From M0027 sp021713415 (lineage in GTDB: Bacteria > Pseudomonadota > Gammaproteobacteria > Francisellales > Francisellaceae), in assembly GCA_021713415.1 (NCBI GenBank), contig JAKJJQ010000005.1, forward strand, positions 1-64,000: a stretch of DNA of 64,000 bases. Direction: 5' to 3'. The stretch's first letter is position 1; every line of letters begins with the position of its first letter. The notes below the pieces were generated by a model. The model saw only the letters and a program-made list of their open reading frames with translations, was not told the DNA's origin and did not search any database. Position numbers and translations under genes: made by a program. Shown one piece after another: positions 9,282 to 19,955 of this stretch.

Positions 9282-12200
9282 CTAGACTTCAACTTCAATA
9301 TTGTTTGTTTGATTTTGCATTGTTGATACATTATGTGTAAAAGTAAATGGGTGTTTAAGTTTAGGGATATCAAATTCATGATGATCTAAATCTTTTGCTG
9401 GTGCACCACTATTTACAAAATCTCCTAGTAATTTATCTAAATCAGTCTCTTTTTCTTTCATTTTCATTTTTTTATCTGTAGTTGTAGCATAATCTGATAA
9501 ATCTCGAGATTCTGCTAATGCTTTAGCAAATTTCATTAGATCACGAAACACAAGCTTTGGATTATTCTCTTTTGCTTTTTCATAGGCTTCTACCATTTGA
9601 ATTGTTTCAGATTGATCAAAGCCACTTTCATCTAAAATCATTTGCATTTCATTTTTTGTATAAGGTGGAAGATCAACTTTGATTAAACGTCTCTCAAGTG
9701 CTTGAGAAGCTTGTCTTCTACCACTTAAACTTGCAGGGTTTTGAGTACCAATCACCATAAACCCTGGATTATCAGCTCTCTTACCTTGTAAGTCTTTACC
9801 CATTAATAAAGCATTGAGCAACTCTTCAAGCATAGGTGCACTATTAATTTCATCAATCATTACAACAGCACCGTCATTAAATGCTTTTATTAATAGTGCT
9901 TGTTTTTCAGCCAAAGGCATACTAATCGGTAATTTATAAAAATCCTTACCTTCTTTTAAGCCATTTTCAAGCATGGTTTTTATAACAATGTCAGATTTAC
10001 CAATGCCAGGTTCGCCTTCAAGAATCATGCCACCAAGACCACTAAAAGTACTTAGGTGTTGTTGGTCTTGTTTTAATGCTCTTAAGCTTAATAAATCATT
10101 AATTATATTTTTAATAGGTAGTCGTGACTCTGTAATGACAAATGAATTATCTCTTTCTAGTTCAATAGAGTCAGAAAGATTAATTGGTCTGTTAGATTTA
10201 AAACGTATTTCAAATTCCGTTAATTTTGATGTAGGTACTACATTTTTACCAAGCGTATAACTATAGTATTGTGCATATTTAACACTATTTCCTGAATCTT
10301 TGCTCGCAGCATTAAGCGTTAACAATGCCATCATTTGTAATTCACGAGGCGAGATTAATACTTCATCTTTTGATAAACTACATAAATATTGATAAACAGA
10401 TAAAATTGGTTCAATTAAAGCTTTTTCTTTACCTTCAAAGTCACTACCTTTAAATACAGGTTTTAAGATTCTGTCATAAATAAATTCCAACGACATTGGA
10501 GAAAATTCAATAGCGCTTCCATGGTTTTTAAATAGTGGTGCTAGAGTTCTTTCATCACCATAACTTAAAGGATTACCTGCAAAGATAACTTTATGCTTAC
10601 TGGTAAGCTCAATTAATTCACCATCAACAAAAATAGAAGGCGGATTATTAAATAAGCCTTCAAATTCACTCCAGTTGGTATTGGTTAAATTTGCCTCATC
10701 TAGGAAAAGTATTTTTTCTTTAGAAGAAGCATCCTTAGCCCACGCCTTAATCGATTTTTGATTTTGATAAAATGCATAATTAGTATTATTTTCAAAATGT
10801 TTACAGATAGTTGTTGTCTTACCAACGCCAGTCAAGCCAGTAATAAACACATACGGGCTTTGTTGTAATTGGTCAGTAACCTTTTGGATACGCTGCTCTT
10901 CAAAAGTTTGCGCTTTTTTGGCAACATGAGTAAGCTCAAATTGATCTAATATGATTTCACTTGAGAGAGTATCCATGCCATGCCAAGCAAGGTCACTATT
11001 TATAGCCTTGCCATGATGTTTAAGAAAAGAAGCTCTAGTTTCTAATTGTGCAAATGATTCACTTTGGGCATGGTCAACTAGCAAATCTACATTAGCAGAA
11101 TCATATCCTTTATCCTTTAAAGCTTGAAGCTTATCTTCAGCTGAAACAGTCATTTTTGTAATTTCAAGTGCTGGTAGGGCATGTGTATTGGAGCTAATAA
11201 ATGCTAAATGGCCAGTATAGTTGGGAAAATATTTAATTAATTCAACTAAGTTATCTGCCAACTCATTGTCAAAGTGACCATATAGAATAATATCATGGTC
11301 AGCTTTTAATGCACTAATTAAAAATTGCTCTTCTTCACTGAAGATAAACTTTAATGTTTTATCATCTAACTTACCATTTATCTTTTTGATTAAATCAGCT
11401 GATTTAAGGTCAGTTGCATGAATTAAACTAGCATGCTCAAATTGACTGGTTGCAGTGATTTTTTCAACACTATAATGAATGTCATTTGTCTCAACTGCTA
11501 GAACTTCAGGAAATAAATAGGTAGCTGATTTTGTTTGATCAATTGCTAAATCAAAAGGAAATTCAGTATTATTTTGAGTATGAATAATTAGGTTAACTTG
11601 ATTGTCTTTAGCAGAATTTAAAAGCCTTGCCCACTGATCTTCAGTTAAGTTGCGTGTTAGATTTACCTCAATGGTTTGGCCTTGCTTAGCTTTTAGAATA
11701 CCAGGTAAGGTTTGTAAGGTATTATCATGGTTATCAATAATATGCTGATTAAAAAATTGATTGAATAAAGTTGGATTTAATGTGATTGCATCTAATCTAA
11801 ACTGGTTATCAGCTTTGCTAATTTGATCTTTTAAAGAACCAAAATCATATCCTTTGCCAGCATTGATAACTTTGAAGTCTTGAGGTATTTCAATCTCTAT
11901 GCCATTGTAACTAAACTTACCATGAATTTTTGCTAGTGTAAAAAAGGCATCAAAATCTTTTGATTGAGGCACATTTTTTAAGATTAATACTTTATATTCG
12001 GCTAATGCTTTTTGTTGAGTGATTAACTCACCATCTTGATATTTTAATTGGTCTTTATCAATGACCCAGCGACCAAATAAGATTTCTTTCCAATCTTGTG
12101 AGTTAAATAAGTCTATTTCTATGCCTTCAATAGCTTTATCTTGTTGCTCTAATGTTCTAACTGGTGTCTCTATTGCATCAACTTCATTTAAGCGATGGCG

Positions 12201-15200
12201 CTGATCAAATCGACTTAAGAAATCAGAACCATGGTATGCATCTTGGGCATTTTGGTTTCTAATACCAATGATGTTTATACTCTGTGGAATTTCAATACCA
12301 TCAATTTTTCTTACATCATCTAAAATACTATTAAAACGGACGATTTCTGCTGCATTAAAATTAGAATAATTGATAATAATTGTAGGATCTTGATCATGAT
12401 CAGCATTTAAAAAGTCAAATAAACGACCACCAGGTGCTTTTTGTACAATACCTGTATTATCTTTACCGTGCTTAACTGTAGGAACTAATAAAGCTAATTC
12501 TTCAGGAGAGTTTACAAAGAAAACATTACGAGAAGTCTTATTAGCGTATTGATAGATTTGTTGATATAAAGCCAATTCATCCGGCTGATCTAATTCGATA
12601 AGATGTGTTTTATTTTTTTCATCAGATATAATTTGTTGAATGAGCCTTGTGGTTTCTATATTTTGCTCTTTAGCAGATTTACTATTGAAATAGTCTAAAG
12701 CGGTCTTATAAACGGAAGTATTTTTCTCTTTAGGTATTAACCTTTGTGGTATCACAGGCGCTTTAATTGTTAATGGGGGATAAGATGGCCTATTAACTTC
12801 TTTTTTTGTTGGTCTATCAAGAAGAGTATCAAATAGTGATTCATCTGCATCAACAGTTACGTCATAGCCTCCTAAATCCATATGAATCCATTGATCTTTA
12901 TGTTGAACTTCAACATAGGCATGGACGTCATTATGTACGATGCGCACTGGAATTTCTGGATGTTTTCGATCCATATAATCTTTAAATAAAATTGCACGAT
13001 GGCGACAGGCACCTAATTTTTGTGCATTCATCAAATCGATATAGTCTCGACCAGTAGGTTGAGTAACTTGAGTTTTATAAGTCCATAAATTTCTAAAAAT
13101 ATAGCCTGGTTGCTCTTTGACCATATTTAAAAGGCGACCTTCTGGTGCTGAATCAAATGAGTTAAGAAATTGATAATAACGAATTACATCATTAGGGAGT
13201 GAGTTGATATTCGTTGGTTGGCGATTTGCCTTTAAAACAAAATCTAGTTGTATTGATTTTGGATGATCTGTTGATCGAATGTAGTATAAATTATCAGCAT
13301 TTGAGTATTTAATTTCGATGCCATCATATTTTTTGTTTGCAATAAAAATATCAGTGATTTCTTCATTAAAGCTTAGAGAAGCAATTGGCATAAACTCATC
13401 GGTTAAATCAAAGTTTTGTTTTCCAAAATAAAATGATTTACCATCCTTACCTTTTGATACTAGTATGTATTTTTCTAAAAAAAGCGCCTCAGATTCATGT
13501 GCAGTTAAATTAACATCAGCTAACGCTAAGTCAGATGTTTGCTTTAGCTTAAATGCTTGTTGTGCTTGTGTTGGTTGATCAGATATTTCAAGTTGAGAAT
13601 AAACTGATTTACGGTAATCTCTATATTCAGGAATGTCGTGATCAGATATAAATATCTTGGTAGCATTTAGTTTTTTATTTTTGTTAAAAGTGACATTTGC
13701 ATCGGCACTAGCTTCTTTAAAAACTGCATTTTTTTCTTTCATTCGATTTGCAGTAATATCATAAAATTCTTTTAATACAGCTTCTCTGTTTAATTTAGGT
13801 GCGTGATCAAGAATTGTTAAAAGATTTTCTTCAGTAAGTGCAGTATCTTTATCAAATCTTAAAGTCGCTAAATGACTTAAATCTACTCCGTCGAAAAAAT
13901 TACCTGTAATATTAGGACACTCTTCTATGTATAATGATTCAAGTTTTTTTGTGCTTTTTAATAATGTATTTAAGCTTTGATCATTTAACTTTGTTTTACT
14001 AACGATAAGTCGTTGTAAAAAGGGCAAATTAAGTTGTATATCTAAAGGGATATGTTCTATTTTAATGCTACTTATATTCAAATGTTCTAGCTTTGGTGTT
14101 TGACTTAACAACTGAAGTAGGGATTCTGAATTTATTGTTGAAGTTTTGACAATAAGTCTTGTTAGATTATTAAGGTTTAACTTATCTGTAAATGAACCGG
14201 TTAGTTTAGTGCAGCCGGAAATATCTAAAGTTTTTAACTTAGGTGCTTTTGATAAAAGGGTATGTAAGTCAGCATCTGAAATTTGACAGTTATTAAAGTC
14301 GATTGACTCTAAATTTGAGAGATCTAAATCATCATTGATAGGTTGATCAGGGTTGGAAGTAATGTTAAGAATTTGAAGGTTAACAAGATTTGCAGTATTT
14401 TTTAAAAGGTATTGTAAATTAATTGCCTGAAAATCATTTTCTGGTTGAAGGCGTAATATATGGAGATTAGGTAAATTAAGTGGTTTGGTTAACTGACCAG
14501 ATAAACTCGGCATCATTTGACCGACAAGCTCTCTAAGGTTGTGAGCATTTGAAAGTAAATGAGCTAATGAATTAACTGTTAGATCTGTATATGATATGTC
14601 AAAGGCTTTTAACCTTGTTAATGGTATATCTTGAGAAATGTTTTCAGTTAGATTTTGAGAATGCTTAATATCAAGCATCTCTATATTAGGAGCTTTTAAA
14701 AGAAATGTTTCTAACTGATCAGAATCAAATAAACCATTTTGAAATCTAACATTTTTTAAGTGATTAAAGTTTGCAGAAGAAATAAATTTATCACTAAAGC
14801 CATCAAAGTTAAAAAAGCTTATTTCATTAATCATTGCGCTATTTTTAATTATTGCTTCAAAGTTTTCTTGACTTAAGGGCTTTTCTACGATGATTTCTCT
14901 AAGTAGTGGTAAGTTAATTGGTTTTACAAATTTATTTGTTAATGGGTTTTGTGGTAGCAAGGTTATTTTTTCAAGGTTACAAGATGCACTTAATAAATGA
15001 TTCAGAGCTACATCATTAAATTCACTTGCATAGATTATAAGATTTTTTAATTTCTTTAAATCTATGTCTTCTGATATTGTTAAGTCATTATCATTACAAT
15101 GCTTTAGTTCTAATGACTCTAGGTCAGCTGTTATTTTTAAAATATTATCTAATTCATCTTGATTAATTTTTATATGGCTTAAGTCAAGGTGTTTTAAATG

Positions 15201-16061
15201 TCTTAATTTATTTATGTTCTTTAAGTTTAAACTTAAAGATTTGCAGTCATGAATTGTAAGTCTCTCAATATTTGTCACCTTTTCAAGTATGCGCTCAAGA
15301 TCATCATTGGTTAAATTTGCACATTCTCTTAAATCTAAAGTTGTTACATTTGATAAGTCATATTTAAGCAGTTCTTCGATGTCAAAATCTTTTGAAGCTT
15401 TAATGATTGACTTTTTAGAAGAATCTTCAATTGTTGAAATATGACTGATTCCAAAAGATCTTTTATCTGAATAATCATATAAAATAACATCATCAATAAC
15501 TTTAATCGAAATTTTTGATTTGGATATATTATTGCTTAGTATGCCTTTTAAATCTTTATTTTCTGTTATTTGATCAATAGTGCTTGCATACAAAGGATAC
15601 TCAGTTAATTGATAATCTTTATTTAATAGTTTTTGAAATTCAATAGGACTAAGAATATGTAGTTGGTCTTTAGGAATTTTTTTATCTTTAAATGCAGTAT
15701 GCGCAATTGTTTCATCTGATGCAGCTTGTATTTGACTTAAAAAGTGCTCGTCCATGTCATCGATAATGCTTGAATTAAGTAGTTTTAATTGATTTTCATG
15801 CCAGATATAAAGACTAAATCCATCTAACAATAATTGATTAAGTTGTTTTTTAATCTGATTTAAATCTTTAGATGCAAATGCTAGAAAATCTGCAAAAACA
15901 AGCGTTTTTTTATGTTGTGCTAATTCAGAGTTTGGATCAACCCAATAATTACTTTTACCTTGAACAAGTCGGCTAACATCAATAGTACCTGGCGGAGAGT
16001 CTTTAAATGCTTGACTACTTTGTTCTAATTGGAAGTATAACGAGTGATGATAAAATGCCAT
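9282..16061 (-). CDS. Giant LRR / transglutaminase-like / tandem AAA+ ATPase protein, candidate effector
   Basis: 2259 residues. Order of parts: a poorly conserved N-terminal domain (1-230); ribonuclease-inhibitor-type leucine-rich repeats (about 235-760, with recurring LxxLxIxxCxxLTG); a linker; a transglutaminase-like cysteine domain (about 960-1080) with C1019 in GACRHRA, H1048-type histidine in NDVHAYVEV and Asp in MDLGGYD; a long middle region; then two AAA+ modules. AAA1 has Walker A GLTGVGKTT (~1742) and Walker B ILFLDEAN (~1785). AAA2 resembles MoxR/AAA_5 with GEPGIGKS (~2016), VVMIDEI (~2066) and GTQNPASLSGRR (~2105). No signal peptide or membrane helix. The start is preceded by AGGGTTGC, a leader shared with other effector-like genes. 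Function unknown; a Dot/Icm effector is inference. Confidence 0.85.
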   Translation of the reverse strand: MAFYHHSLYFQLEQSSQAFKDSPPGTIDVSRLVQGKSNYWVDPNSELAQHKKTLVFADFLAFASKDLNQIKKQLNQLLLDGFSLYIWHENQLKLLNSSIIDDMDEHFLSQIQAASDETIAHTAFKDKKIPKDQLHILSPIEFQKLLNKDYQLTEYPLYASTIDQITENKDLKGILSNNISKSKISIKVIDDVILYDYSDKRSFGISHISTIEDSSKKSIIKASKDFDIEELLKYDLSNVTTLDLRECANLTNDDLERILEKVTNIERLTIHDCKSLSLNLKNINKLRHLKHLDLSHIKINQDELDNILKITADLESLELKHCNDNDLTISEDIDLKKLKNLIIYASEFNDVALNHLLSASCNLEKITLLPQNPLTNKFVKPINLPLLREIIVEKPLSQENFEAIIKNSAMINEISFFNFDGFSDKFISSANFNHLKNVRFQNGLFDSDQLETFLLKAPNIEMLDIKHSQNLTENISQDIPLTRLKAFDISYTDLTVNSLAHLLSNAHNLRELVGQMMPSLSGQLTKPLNLPNLHILRLQPENDFQAINLQYLLKNTANLVNLQILNITSNPDQPINDDLDLSNLESIDFNNCQISDADLHTLLSKAPKLKTLDISGCTKLTGSFTDKLNLNNLTRLIVKTSTINSESLLQLLSQTPKLEHLNISSIKIEHIPLDIQLNLPFLQRLIVSKTKLNDQSLNTLLKSTKKLESLYIEECPNITGNFFDGVDLSHLATLRFDKDTALTEENLLTILDHAPKLNREAVLKEFYDITANRMKEKNAVFKEASADANVTFNKNKKLNATKIFISDHDIPEYRDYRKSVYSQLEISDQPTQAQQAFKLKQTSDLALADVNLTAHESEALFLEKYILVSKGKDGKSFYFGKQNFDLTDEFMPIASLSFNEEITDIFIANKKYDGIEIKYSNADNLYYIRSTDHPKSIQLDFVLKANRQPTNINSLPNDVIRYYQFLNSFDSAPEGRLLNMVKEQPGYIFRNLWTYKTQVTQPTGRDYIDLMNAQKLGACRHRAILFKDYMDRKHPEIPVRIVHNDVHAYVEVQHKDQWIHMDLGGYDVTVDADESLFDTLLDRPTKKEVNRPSYPPLTIKAPVIPQRLIPKEKNTSVYKTALDYFNSKSAKEQNIETTRLIQQIISDEKNKTHLIELDQPDELALYQQIYQYANKTSRNVFFVNSPEELALLVPTVKHGKDNTGIVQKAPGGRLFDFLNADHDQDPTIIINYSNFNAAEIVRFNSILDDVRKIDGIEIPQSINIIGIRNQNAQDAYHGSDFLSRFDQRHRLNEVDAIETPVRTLEQQDKAIEGIEIDLFNSQDWKEILFGRWVIDKDQLKYQDGELITQQKALAEYKVLILKNVPQSKDFDAFFTLAKIHGKFSYNGIEIEIPQDFKVINAGKGYDFGSLKDQISKADNQFRLDAITLNPTLFNQFFNQHIIDNHDNTLQTLPGILKAKQGQTIEVNLTRNLTEDQWARLLNSAKDNQVNLIIHTQNNTEFPFDLAIDQTKSATYLFPEVLAVETNDIHYSVEKITATSQFEHASLIHATDLKSADLIKKINGKLDDKTLKFIFSEEEQFLISALKADHDIILYGHFDNELADNLVELIKYFPNYTGHLAFISSNTHALPALEITKMTVSAEDKLQALKDKGYDSANVDLLVDHAQSESFAQLETRASFLKHHGKAINSDLAWHGMDTLSSEIILDQFELTHVAKKAQTFEEQRIQKVTDQLQQSPYVFITGLTGVGKTTTICKHFENNTNYAFYQNQKSIKAWAKDASSKEKILFLDEANLTNTNWSEFEGLFNNPPSIFVDGELIELTSKHKVIFAGNPLSYGDERTLAPLFKNHGSAIEFSPMSLEFIYDRILKPVFKGSDFEGKEKALIEPILSVYQYLCSLSKDEVLISPRELQMMALLTLNAASKDSGNSVKYAQYYSYTLGKNVVPTSKLTEFEIRFKSNRPINLSDSIELERDNSFVITESRLPIKNIINDLLSLRALKQDQQHLSTFSGLGGMILEGEPGIGKSDIVIKTMLENGLKEGKDFYKLPISMPLAEKQALLIKAFNDGAVVMIDEINSAPMLEELLNALLMGKDLQGKRADNPGFMVIGTQNPASLSGRRQASQALERRLIKVDLPPYTKNEMQMILDESGFDQSETIQMVEAYEKAKENNPKLVFRDLMKFAKALAESRDLSDYATTTDKKMKMKEKETDLDKLLGDFVNSGAPAKDLDHHEFDIPKLKHPFTFTHNVSTMQNQTNNIEVEV

Positions 16062-16473
16062 GTTTGCAACCCTATATTAATTCATTGTTCAAAATTATTA
16101 GATCGACTAAATAAGTGTATTATTACAATAACATTTAGTTATAGGAAATAAAATAATCAAATATATAAATGCTGTTATATAATGAAATACAAATAGTTTG
16201 TTCAATGTATATTTTTTGATTAAGTTTTTTATAAATCAAATAAATAAAAAAGTTGTGTTTGTTTGATTCTGGTAATATAAAATATTTATTATATTTTAAT
16301 ATTTTTAGATTAAAAATTATTATTGTTTGTTATTTAACCATCAATATGTAATATGAGTTATATATTGTTTATAGCAATCATTATTAGATAAATAAGTAGT
16401 AACATATAGACATTTTATTTTTCTTTGAAATTGATATAATGACGACAAAACAAATGCGAATAGGCCACTTGTT
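16062..16473. other. AT-rich divergent intergenic region
   Basis: About 410 bases between the divergently read giant gene and the Sel1 gene. It is very AT-rich with runs of TTTTTGATT-like sequence and no convincing small gene in either direction. It must hold both promoters; TATATT/TATAAT-like hexamers are too frequent in such sequence to assign one. Confidence 0.4.
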
Positions 16474-17028
16474 ATGGCAGATGAAAAAACTGCACCCAAA
16501 AATAAACGCAAGAGTAAAAAAAATATAATATTGGTAATTGTCACTGTTATTGTTATTGGTATATTTCTATTTGCCGGTGTTTTTATTGAAGTTAGTAATC
16601 AGAAAAAAGATTATACAATTAAGCCTGCAAATGAAAAAATGCTTAGTGTTGAAAGTAATCAATTTTTAGAATCATTATCTAAATCAATTCAGCCTGATCA
16701 AAAAGTACCATTTTCACAAGCACAATTTTATTTTAAATCATCTGATTTTAAATCAGCTTATCAAGCACTATTACCTTATGCCCTAGAAGGTAATTCAATC
16801 GCGCAGTTAGAAATTGGTTTTTTAACAGAGTTTGGTTTAGGCGTTAAGAAAAATACCCAAGCTGCAGCATTATGGTATTTTATCGCAGCAAAACCTAACG
16901 CTTATAATGAACATGCATTTGCTTGGGGGGTTGATTATTATTTTGGACTTGCAGGTAAAGAAAAAGATATGGATAAAGCAGCATTGTGGTTTAGGATGGC
17001 AGCGGAGTTAAGTAATGATCGATACTAA
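16474..17028 (+). CDS. Membrane-anchored Sel1-repeat protein
   Basis: 184 residues: a short basic cytoplasmic start, one transmembrane helix (about 18-39), then a periplasmic part ending in Sel1-like helical repeats (AQLEIGFLTEFGLGVKKNTQAAALWY and a second DYYFGLAG...MDKAALWFRMAAE). Sel1 repeats mediate protein-protein contacts; in Legionella several (LpnE, EnhC) aid host entry or intracellular growth, but this short anchored form could equally be an envelope scaffold. The last 14 bases overlap ung, suggesting coupled translation. Confidence 0.75.
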   Translation: MADEKTAPKNKRKSKKNIILVIVTVIVIGIFLFAGVFIEVSNQKKDYTIKPANEKMLSVESNQFLESLSKSIQPDQKVPFSQAQFYFKSSDFKSAYQALLPYALEGNSIAQLEIGFLTEFGLGVKKNTQAAALWYFIAAKPNAYNEHAFAWGVDYYFGLAGKEKDMDKAALWFRMAAELSNDRY

Positions 17029-17677
17029 ATTATCTTGGAAAGATGTTATTGGTAATCAAAAAGAAAGCGCTTATTTTCAGAGTGCTTTGCAATTTAGTTT
17101 AAGTGAACGTAAAAAGGGTAAAATTATTTATCCTCAACCTGATAAAGTATTTCAAGCTTTTGAGTTAACTGATTTTGATAATCTTAAAGTAGTTATTTTA
17201 GGACAAGATCCTTATCATGGACCAAATCAAGCACATGGTTTGGCTTTTTCTGTTAATGAAGGCATTAGAAAGCCACCGTCATTAATCAATATTTTCAAAG
17301 AACTACAAACAGATCTTGGCGTTGAAATTAAAGAGCACGGTGATTTATCCCACTGGGCAAAGCAAGGTGTTTTTTTGTTAAATACGGTATTAACAGTTGA
17401 GCATAAAAAAGCGCATTCTCATGCCAACAAAGGATGGGAGACTTTTACTGATGAAGTGATTCGAATCATTAGCGCTCATCATCAACATATTGTCTTTATG
17501 CTATGGGGTGCACCAGCACAAAAAAAAGCATCATTAATTGATGCTAAAAAACATTGTATTTTGCGAGCACCACATCCATCTCCTTTATCAGCACATCGTG
17601 GCTTTTTAGGTTGTAAACATTTTTCTTTATGCAATGATTATTTAAAAGCTAATCAGATTAATGAGATTAGTTGGTAA
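17015..17677 (+). CDS. ung: Uracil-DNA glycosylase, family 1
   Basis: 220 residues, normal for family 1. It removes uracil from DNA to start base-excision repair. The water-activating loop GQDPYHG (63-69, D65 catalytic) and the DNA-intercalating loop HPSPLSAHRG (His187) are intact, as is the uracil-binding LLNTVLTVE region. It overlaps the Sel1 gene by 14 bases. Complete. Confidence 0.97.
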   Translation: MIDTKLSWKDVIGNQKESAYFQSALQFSLSERKKGKIIYPQPDKVFQAFELTDFDNLKVVILGQDPYHGPNQAHGLAFSVNEGIRKPPSLINIFKELQTDLGVEIKEHGDLSHWAKQGVFLLNTVLTVEHKKAHSHANKGWETFTDEVIRIISAHHQHIVFMLWGAPAQKKASLIDAKKHCILRAPHPSPLSAHRGFLGCKHFSLCNDYLKANQINEISW

Positions 17678-17764
17678 GATTGATCACTGACTTGTATTTT
17701 TTTAGCTGATTGATTATAACGATAGAGAATAAAAAATCATTTTTAACTAAAAGGATTATCGTTT

Positions 17765-19945
17765 GTGGAATTATTGATTTTTATCATCATTATTATCGTT
17801 GCTTTTGGTTTTTGTTGTTGGTTTATCTGGCCACGTTATACTTTATGGTGGTTGTTACAATACCAAAACTCGCAGGAATATGAACCTAATTTTCATCATG
17901 TAAATTATATCTCTGGTGATACGCCAAAAATCATTTTAGCTTCCCACTTAAATTTATTTATCGCCGTATTAATCAAAAAAATAACCCAAAGAGAAATTAT
18001 TATGGCGTTTGATTCAATACCAAAGAGGGGGCGTTGGATTAATAAACTTTTAAAAAAATGTCAGATTAGCTTAATTAGTAATAGTCAGATTAGTAATTGG
18101 AATAAGCGAGGAGTGCTAATTGTATCAGAAGATCAATATGAAAAAGTGAAAAATTTTTCCTTACCAATGATACCATTAAGAGTTTGTGGCACTCATCACG
18201 TACGTTATGTTAAAGATCGTAATATTAAACGTTGGCTACATTTAAGTTTTTTTGAGCCATTAAGCCATAATTTATCTAAAGTAGAACGTAAAGAGTTATT
18301 AGAAACCTATGATATATATGCATGGGAACACTATATATCGCTGATGCCTACATTACCTGAACTGTGGATTAACCAGATGAAAGCACGCGCTAAAAAGCTA
18401 GTTGTTGCTGACTCTACAGGCGTGGAACTAAGCGGTCAGAAAATGTTAGTTGCAGGTTTAACCATGTCAAAATTTGTTGAACCTTATATGCGTGAACAAG
18501 AAAGAATAGGTATTTGCCTACCACCAAGTGCAGGTGGCTCTCTTGCAATTGTTAGTGTACTTTTAAATGGTAAAACGATGGTGAATTTAAATTATACTGC
18601 TTCACCTGTCGCCTTAAATGCAGCTATAGAAGAAGCAGGCATTAAAACGATTTTAACCTCTGGACGCTTTATTGAACAATTAAAGAAAAAAGGCTTTTAT
18701 TTAGAAGAAGTATTTAATCAATGCCGTATAGTCTTACTAGAAGATGTTAAAGCACAAATTGATAAACTATCCTTATTAATTAATTTACTGAGAGTTAAAC
18801 TCTTTTCTTCTGAGCATTTAATTCGTAAGTTTGTTAAAAAAGTTTCTATTGACCATGCTGCTGTAATTTTATTTAGTAGTGGTAGTGAAGGTTTGCCTAA
18901 AGGCGTTGAGTTAACTCAGAAAAACATCATTGGTAATATTAAGCAGTCGATGGTTTTATTAGAACCGACTAGTGAAGATTCTGTTGTTAGTATTTTACCA
19001 ACTTTTCATGCATTTGGTTTAACTGCAACAACGCTTTTACCTTTAGTTGAGGGTATCTTTATGGTTTGTCATCCTGATCCGACAGATGGTGAGATGGTTG
19101 CCCAATTAATTGAAAAATACAAGTTAACGATGATCTGTGGGACATCAACATTTTTTAGATTGTATTCTCGTTGTCGACAAATTGATCCAGAGCAATTTGA
19201 GAGTTTACGCTTTGTTGTTGCCGGTGCTGAGAAATTACAAAGCGAGGTAAGAGAAATGTTTGAAAAACGTTTTTCTAAAACAATTTATGAAGGTTATGGT
19301 GCAACTGAGTTATCACCTGTTGCATCATGTAATCAAGTGAATACAGAAGCAGAAGATCGAAATTTAGTTGGCTCAGTTGGTAGAAGTGCACCAGGTGCAC
19401 GCTTTATGATTATTGACCCTGATACGCACCAAGAATTACCTCAAGGTGAAGCGGGTATGATTACAATGGGGGGAGTTAATGTTATGAAAGGCTATCTAAA
19501 TAACCCTCAAAAAACCAAAGAAGTTATTTTTGTTCGTGATCGAATTCGTTGGTATATGACAGGTGATAAAGGCTATTTAGATGATAAAGGTAATTTATTT
19601 ATAGCAGATAGATATTCTAGGTTTGCAAAATTAGCAGGTGAGATGGTTTCCTTAATGGCAGTTGAAGATGCTATGAAGGAATTATTTGAATATAACGAAG
19701 ACTATGAATTTTTAGCAGTTGCAACGCCAGATATTAAAAAAGGTGAAAAAATATCATTACTGTATAACTTTGAAATATCTCCTGAGGGTATTAAATCAAA
19801 AGTAGATGCTTCTGACATGAATAATTTATTAAAACCAAGAGAGTATTATTATATTGATGAAATTCCTAAACTGGGTTCAGGAAAATGTGATTATGGTAAA
19901 GCAAAGCAAATTGTGCTTGAAAAATTAAATCATTCACAAACCTAG
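17765..19945 (+). CDS. Aas-like acyl-ACP/acyl-CoA synthetase with degenerate acyltransferase domain
   Basis: 726 residues from a GTG. Residues 1-25 form a membrane helix. Residues ~45-190 resemble the PlsC acyltransferase part of Aas, but the HX4D motif is lost (SHLNLFIAV). Residues ~200-720 are an ANL adenylating domain with SSGSEGLPKG (371-380), YGATELS (511-517) and TGDKGYL. Aas re-acylates lysophospholipid with exogenous fatty acid; here adenylation looks intact while the transfer half appears inactive, so it may act only as an acyl-ACP or acyl-CoA ligase at the inner membrane. The YhhN gene follows ten bases later, probably cotranscribed, which also points to lipid recycling. Confidence 0.8.
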   Translation: MELLIFIIIIIVAFGFCCWFIWPRYTLWWLLQYQNSQEYEPNFHHVNYISGDTPKIILASHLNLFIAVLIKKITQREIIMAFDSIPKRGRWINKLLKKCQISLISNSQISNWNKRGVLIVSEDQYEKVKNFSLPMIPLRVCGTHHVRYVKDRNIKRWLHLSFFEPLSHNLSKVERKELLETYDIYAWEHYISLMPTLPELWINQMKARAKKLVVADSTGVELSGQKMLVAGLTMSKFVEPYMREQERIGICLPPSAGGSLAIVSVLLNGKTMVNLNYTASPVALNAAIEEAGIKTILTSGRFIEQLKKKGFYLEEVFNQCRIVLLEDVKAQIDKLSLLINLLRVKLFSSEHLIRKFVKKVSIDHAAVILFSSGSEGLPKGVELTQKNIIGNIKQSMVLLEPTSEDSVVSILPTFHAFGLTATTLLPLVEGIFMVCHPDPTDGEMVAQLIEKYKLTMICGTSTFFRLYSRCRQIDPEQFESLRFVVAGAEKLQSEVREMFEKRFSKTIYEGYGATELSPVASCNQVNTEAEDRNLVGSVGRSAPGARFMIIDPDTHQELPQGEAGMITMGGVNVMKGYLNNPQKTKEVIFVRDRIRWYMTGDKGYLDDKGNLFIADRYSRFAKLAGEMVSLMAVEDAMKELFEYNEDYEFLAVATPDIKKGEKISLLYNFEISPEGIKSKVDASDMNNLLKPREYYYIDEIPKLGSGKCDYGKAKQIVLEKLNHSQT

Positions 19946-19955
19946 GTAAATATAG

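Noticed and set aside
16341..16544. 67-codon minus-strand frame across the Sel1 start
   Set aside because: Overlaps the start of a well-supported gene and shows no ribosome site.
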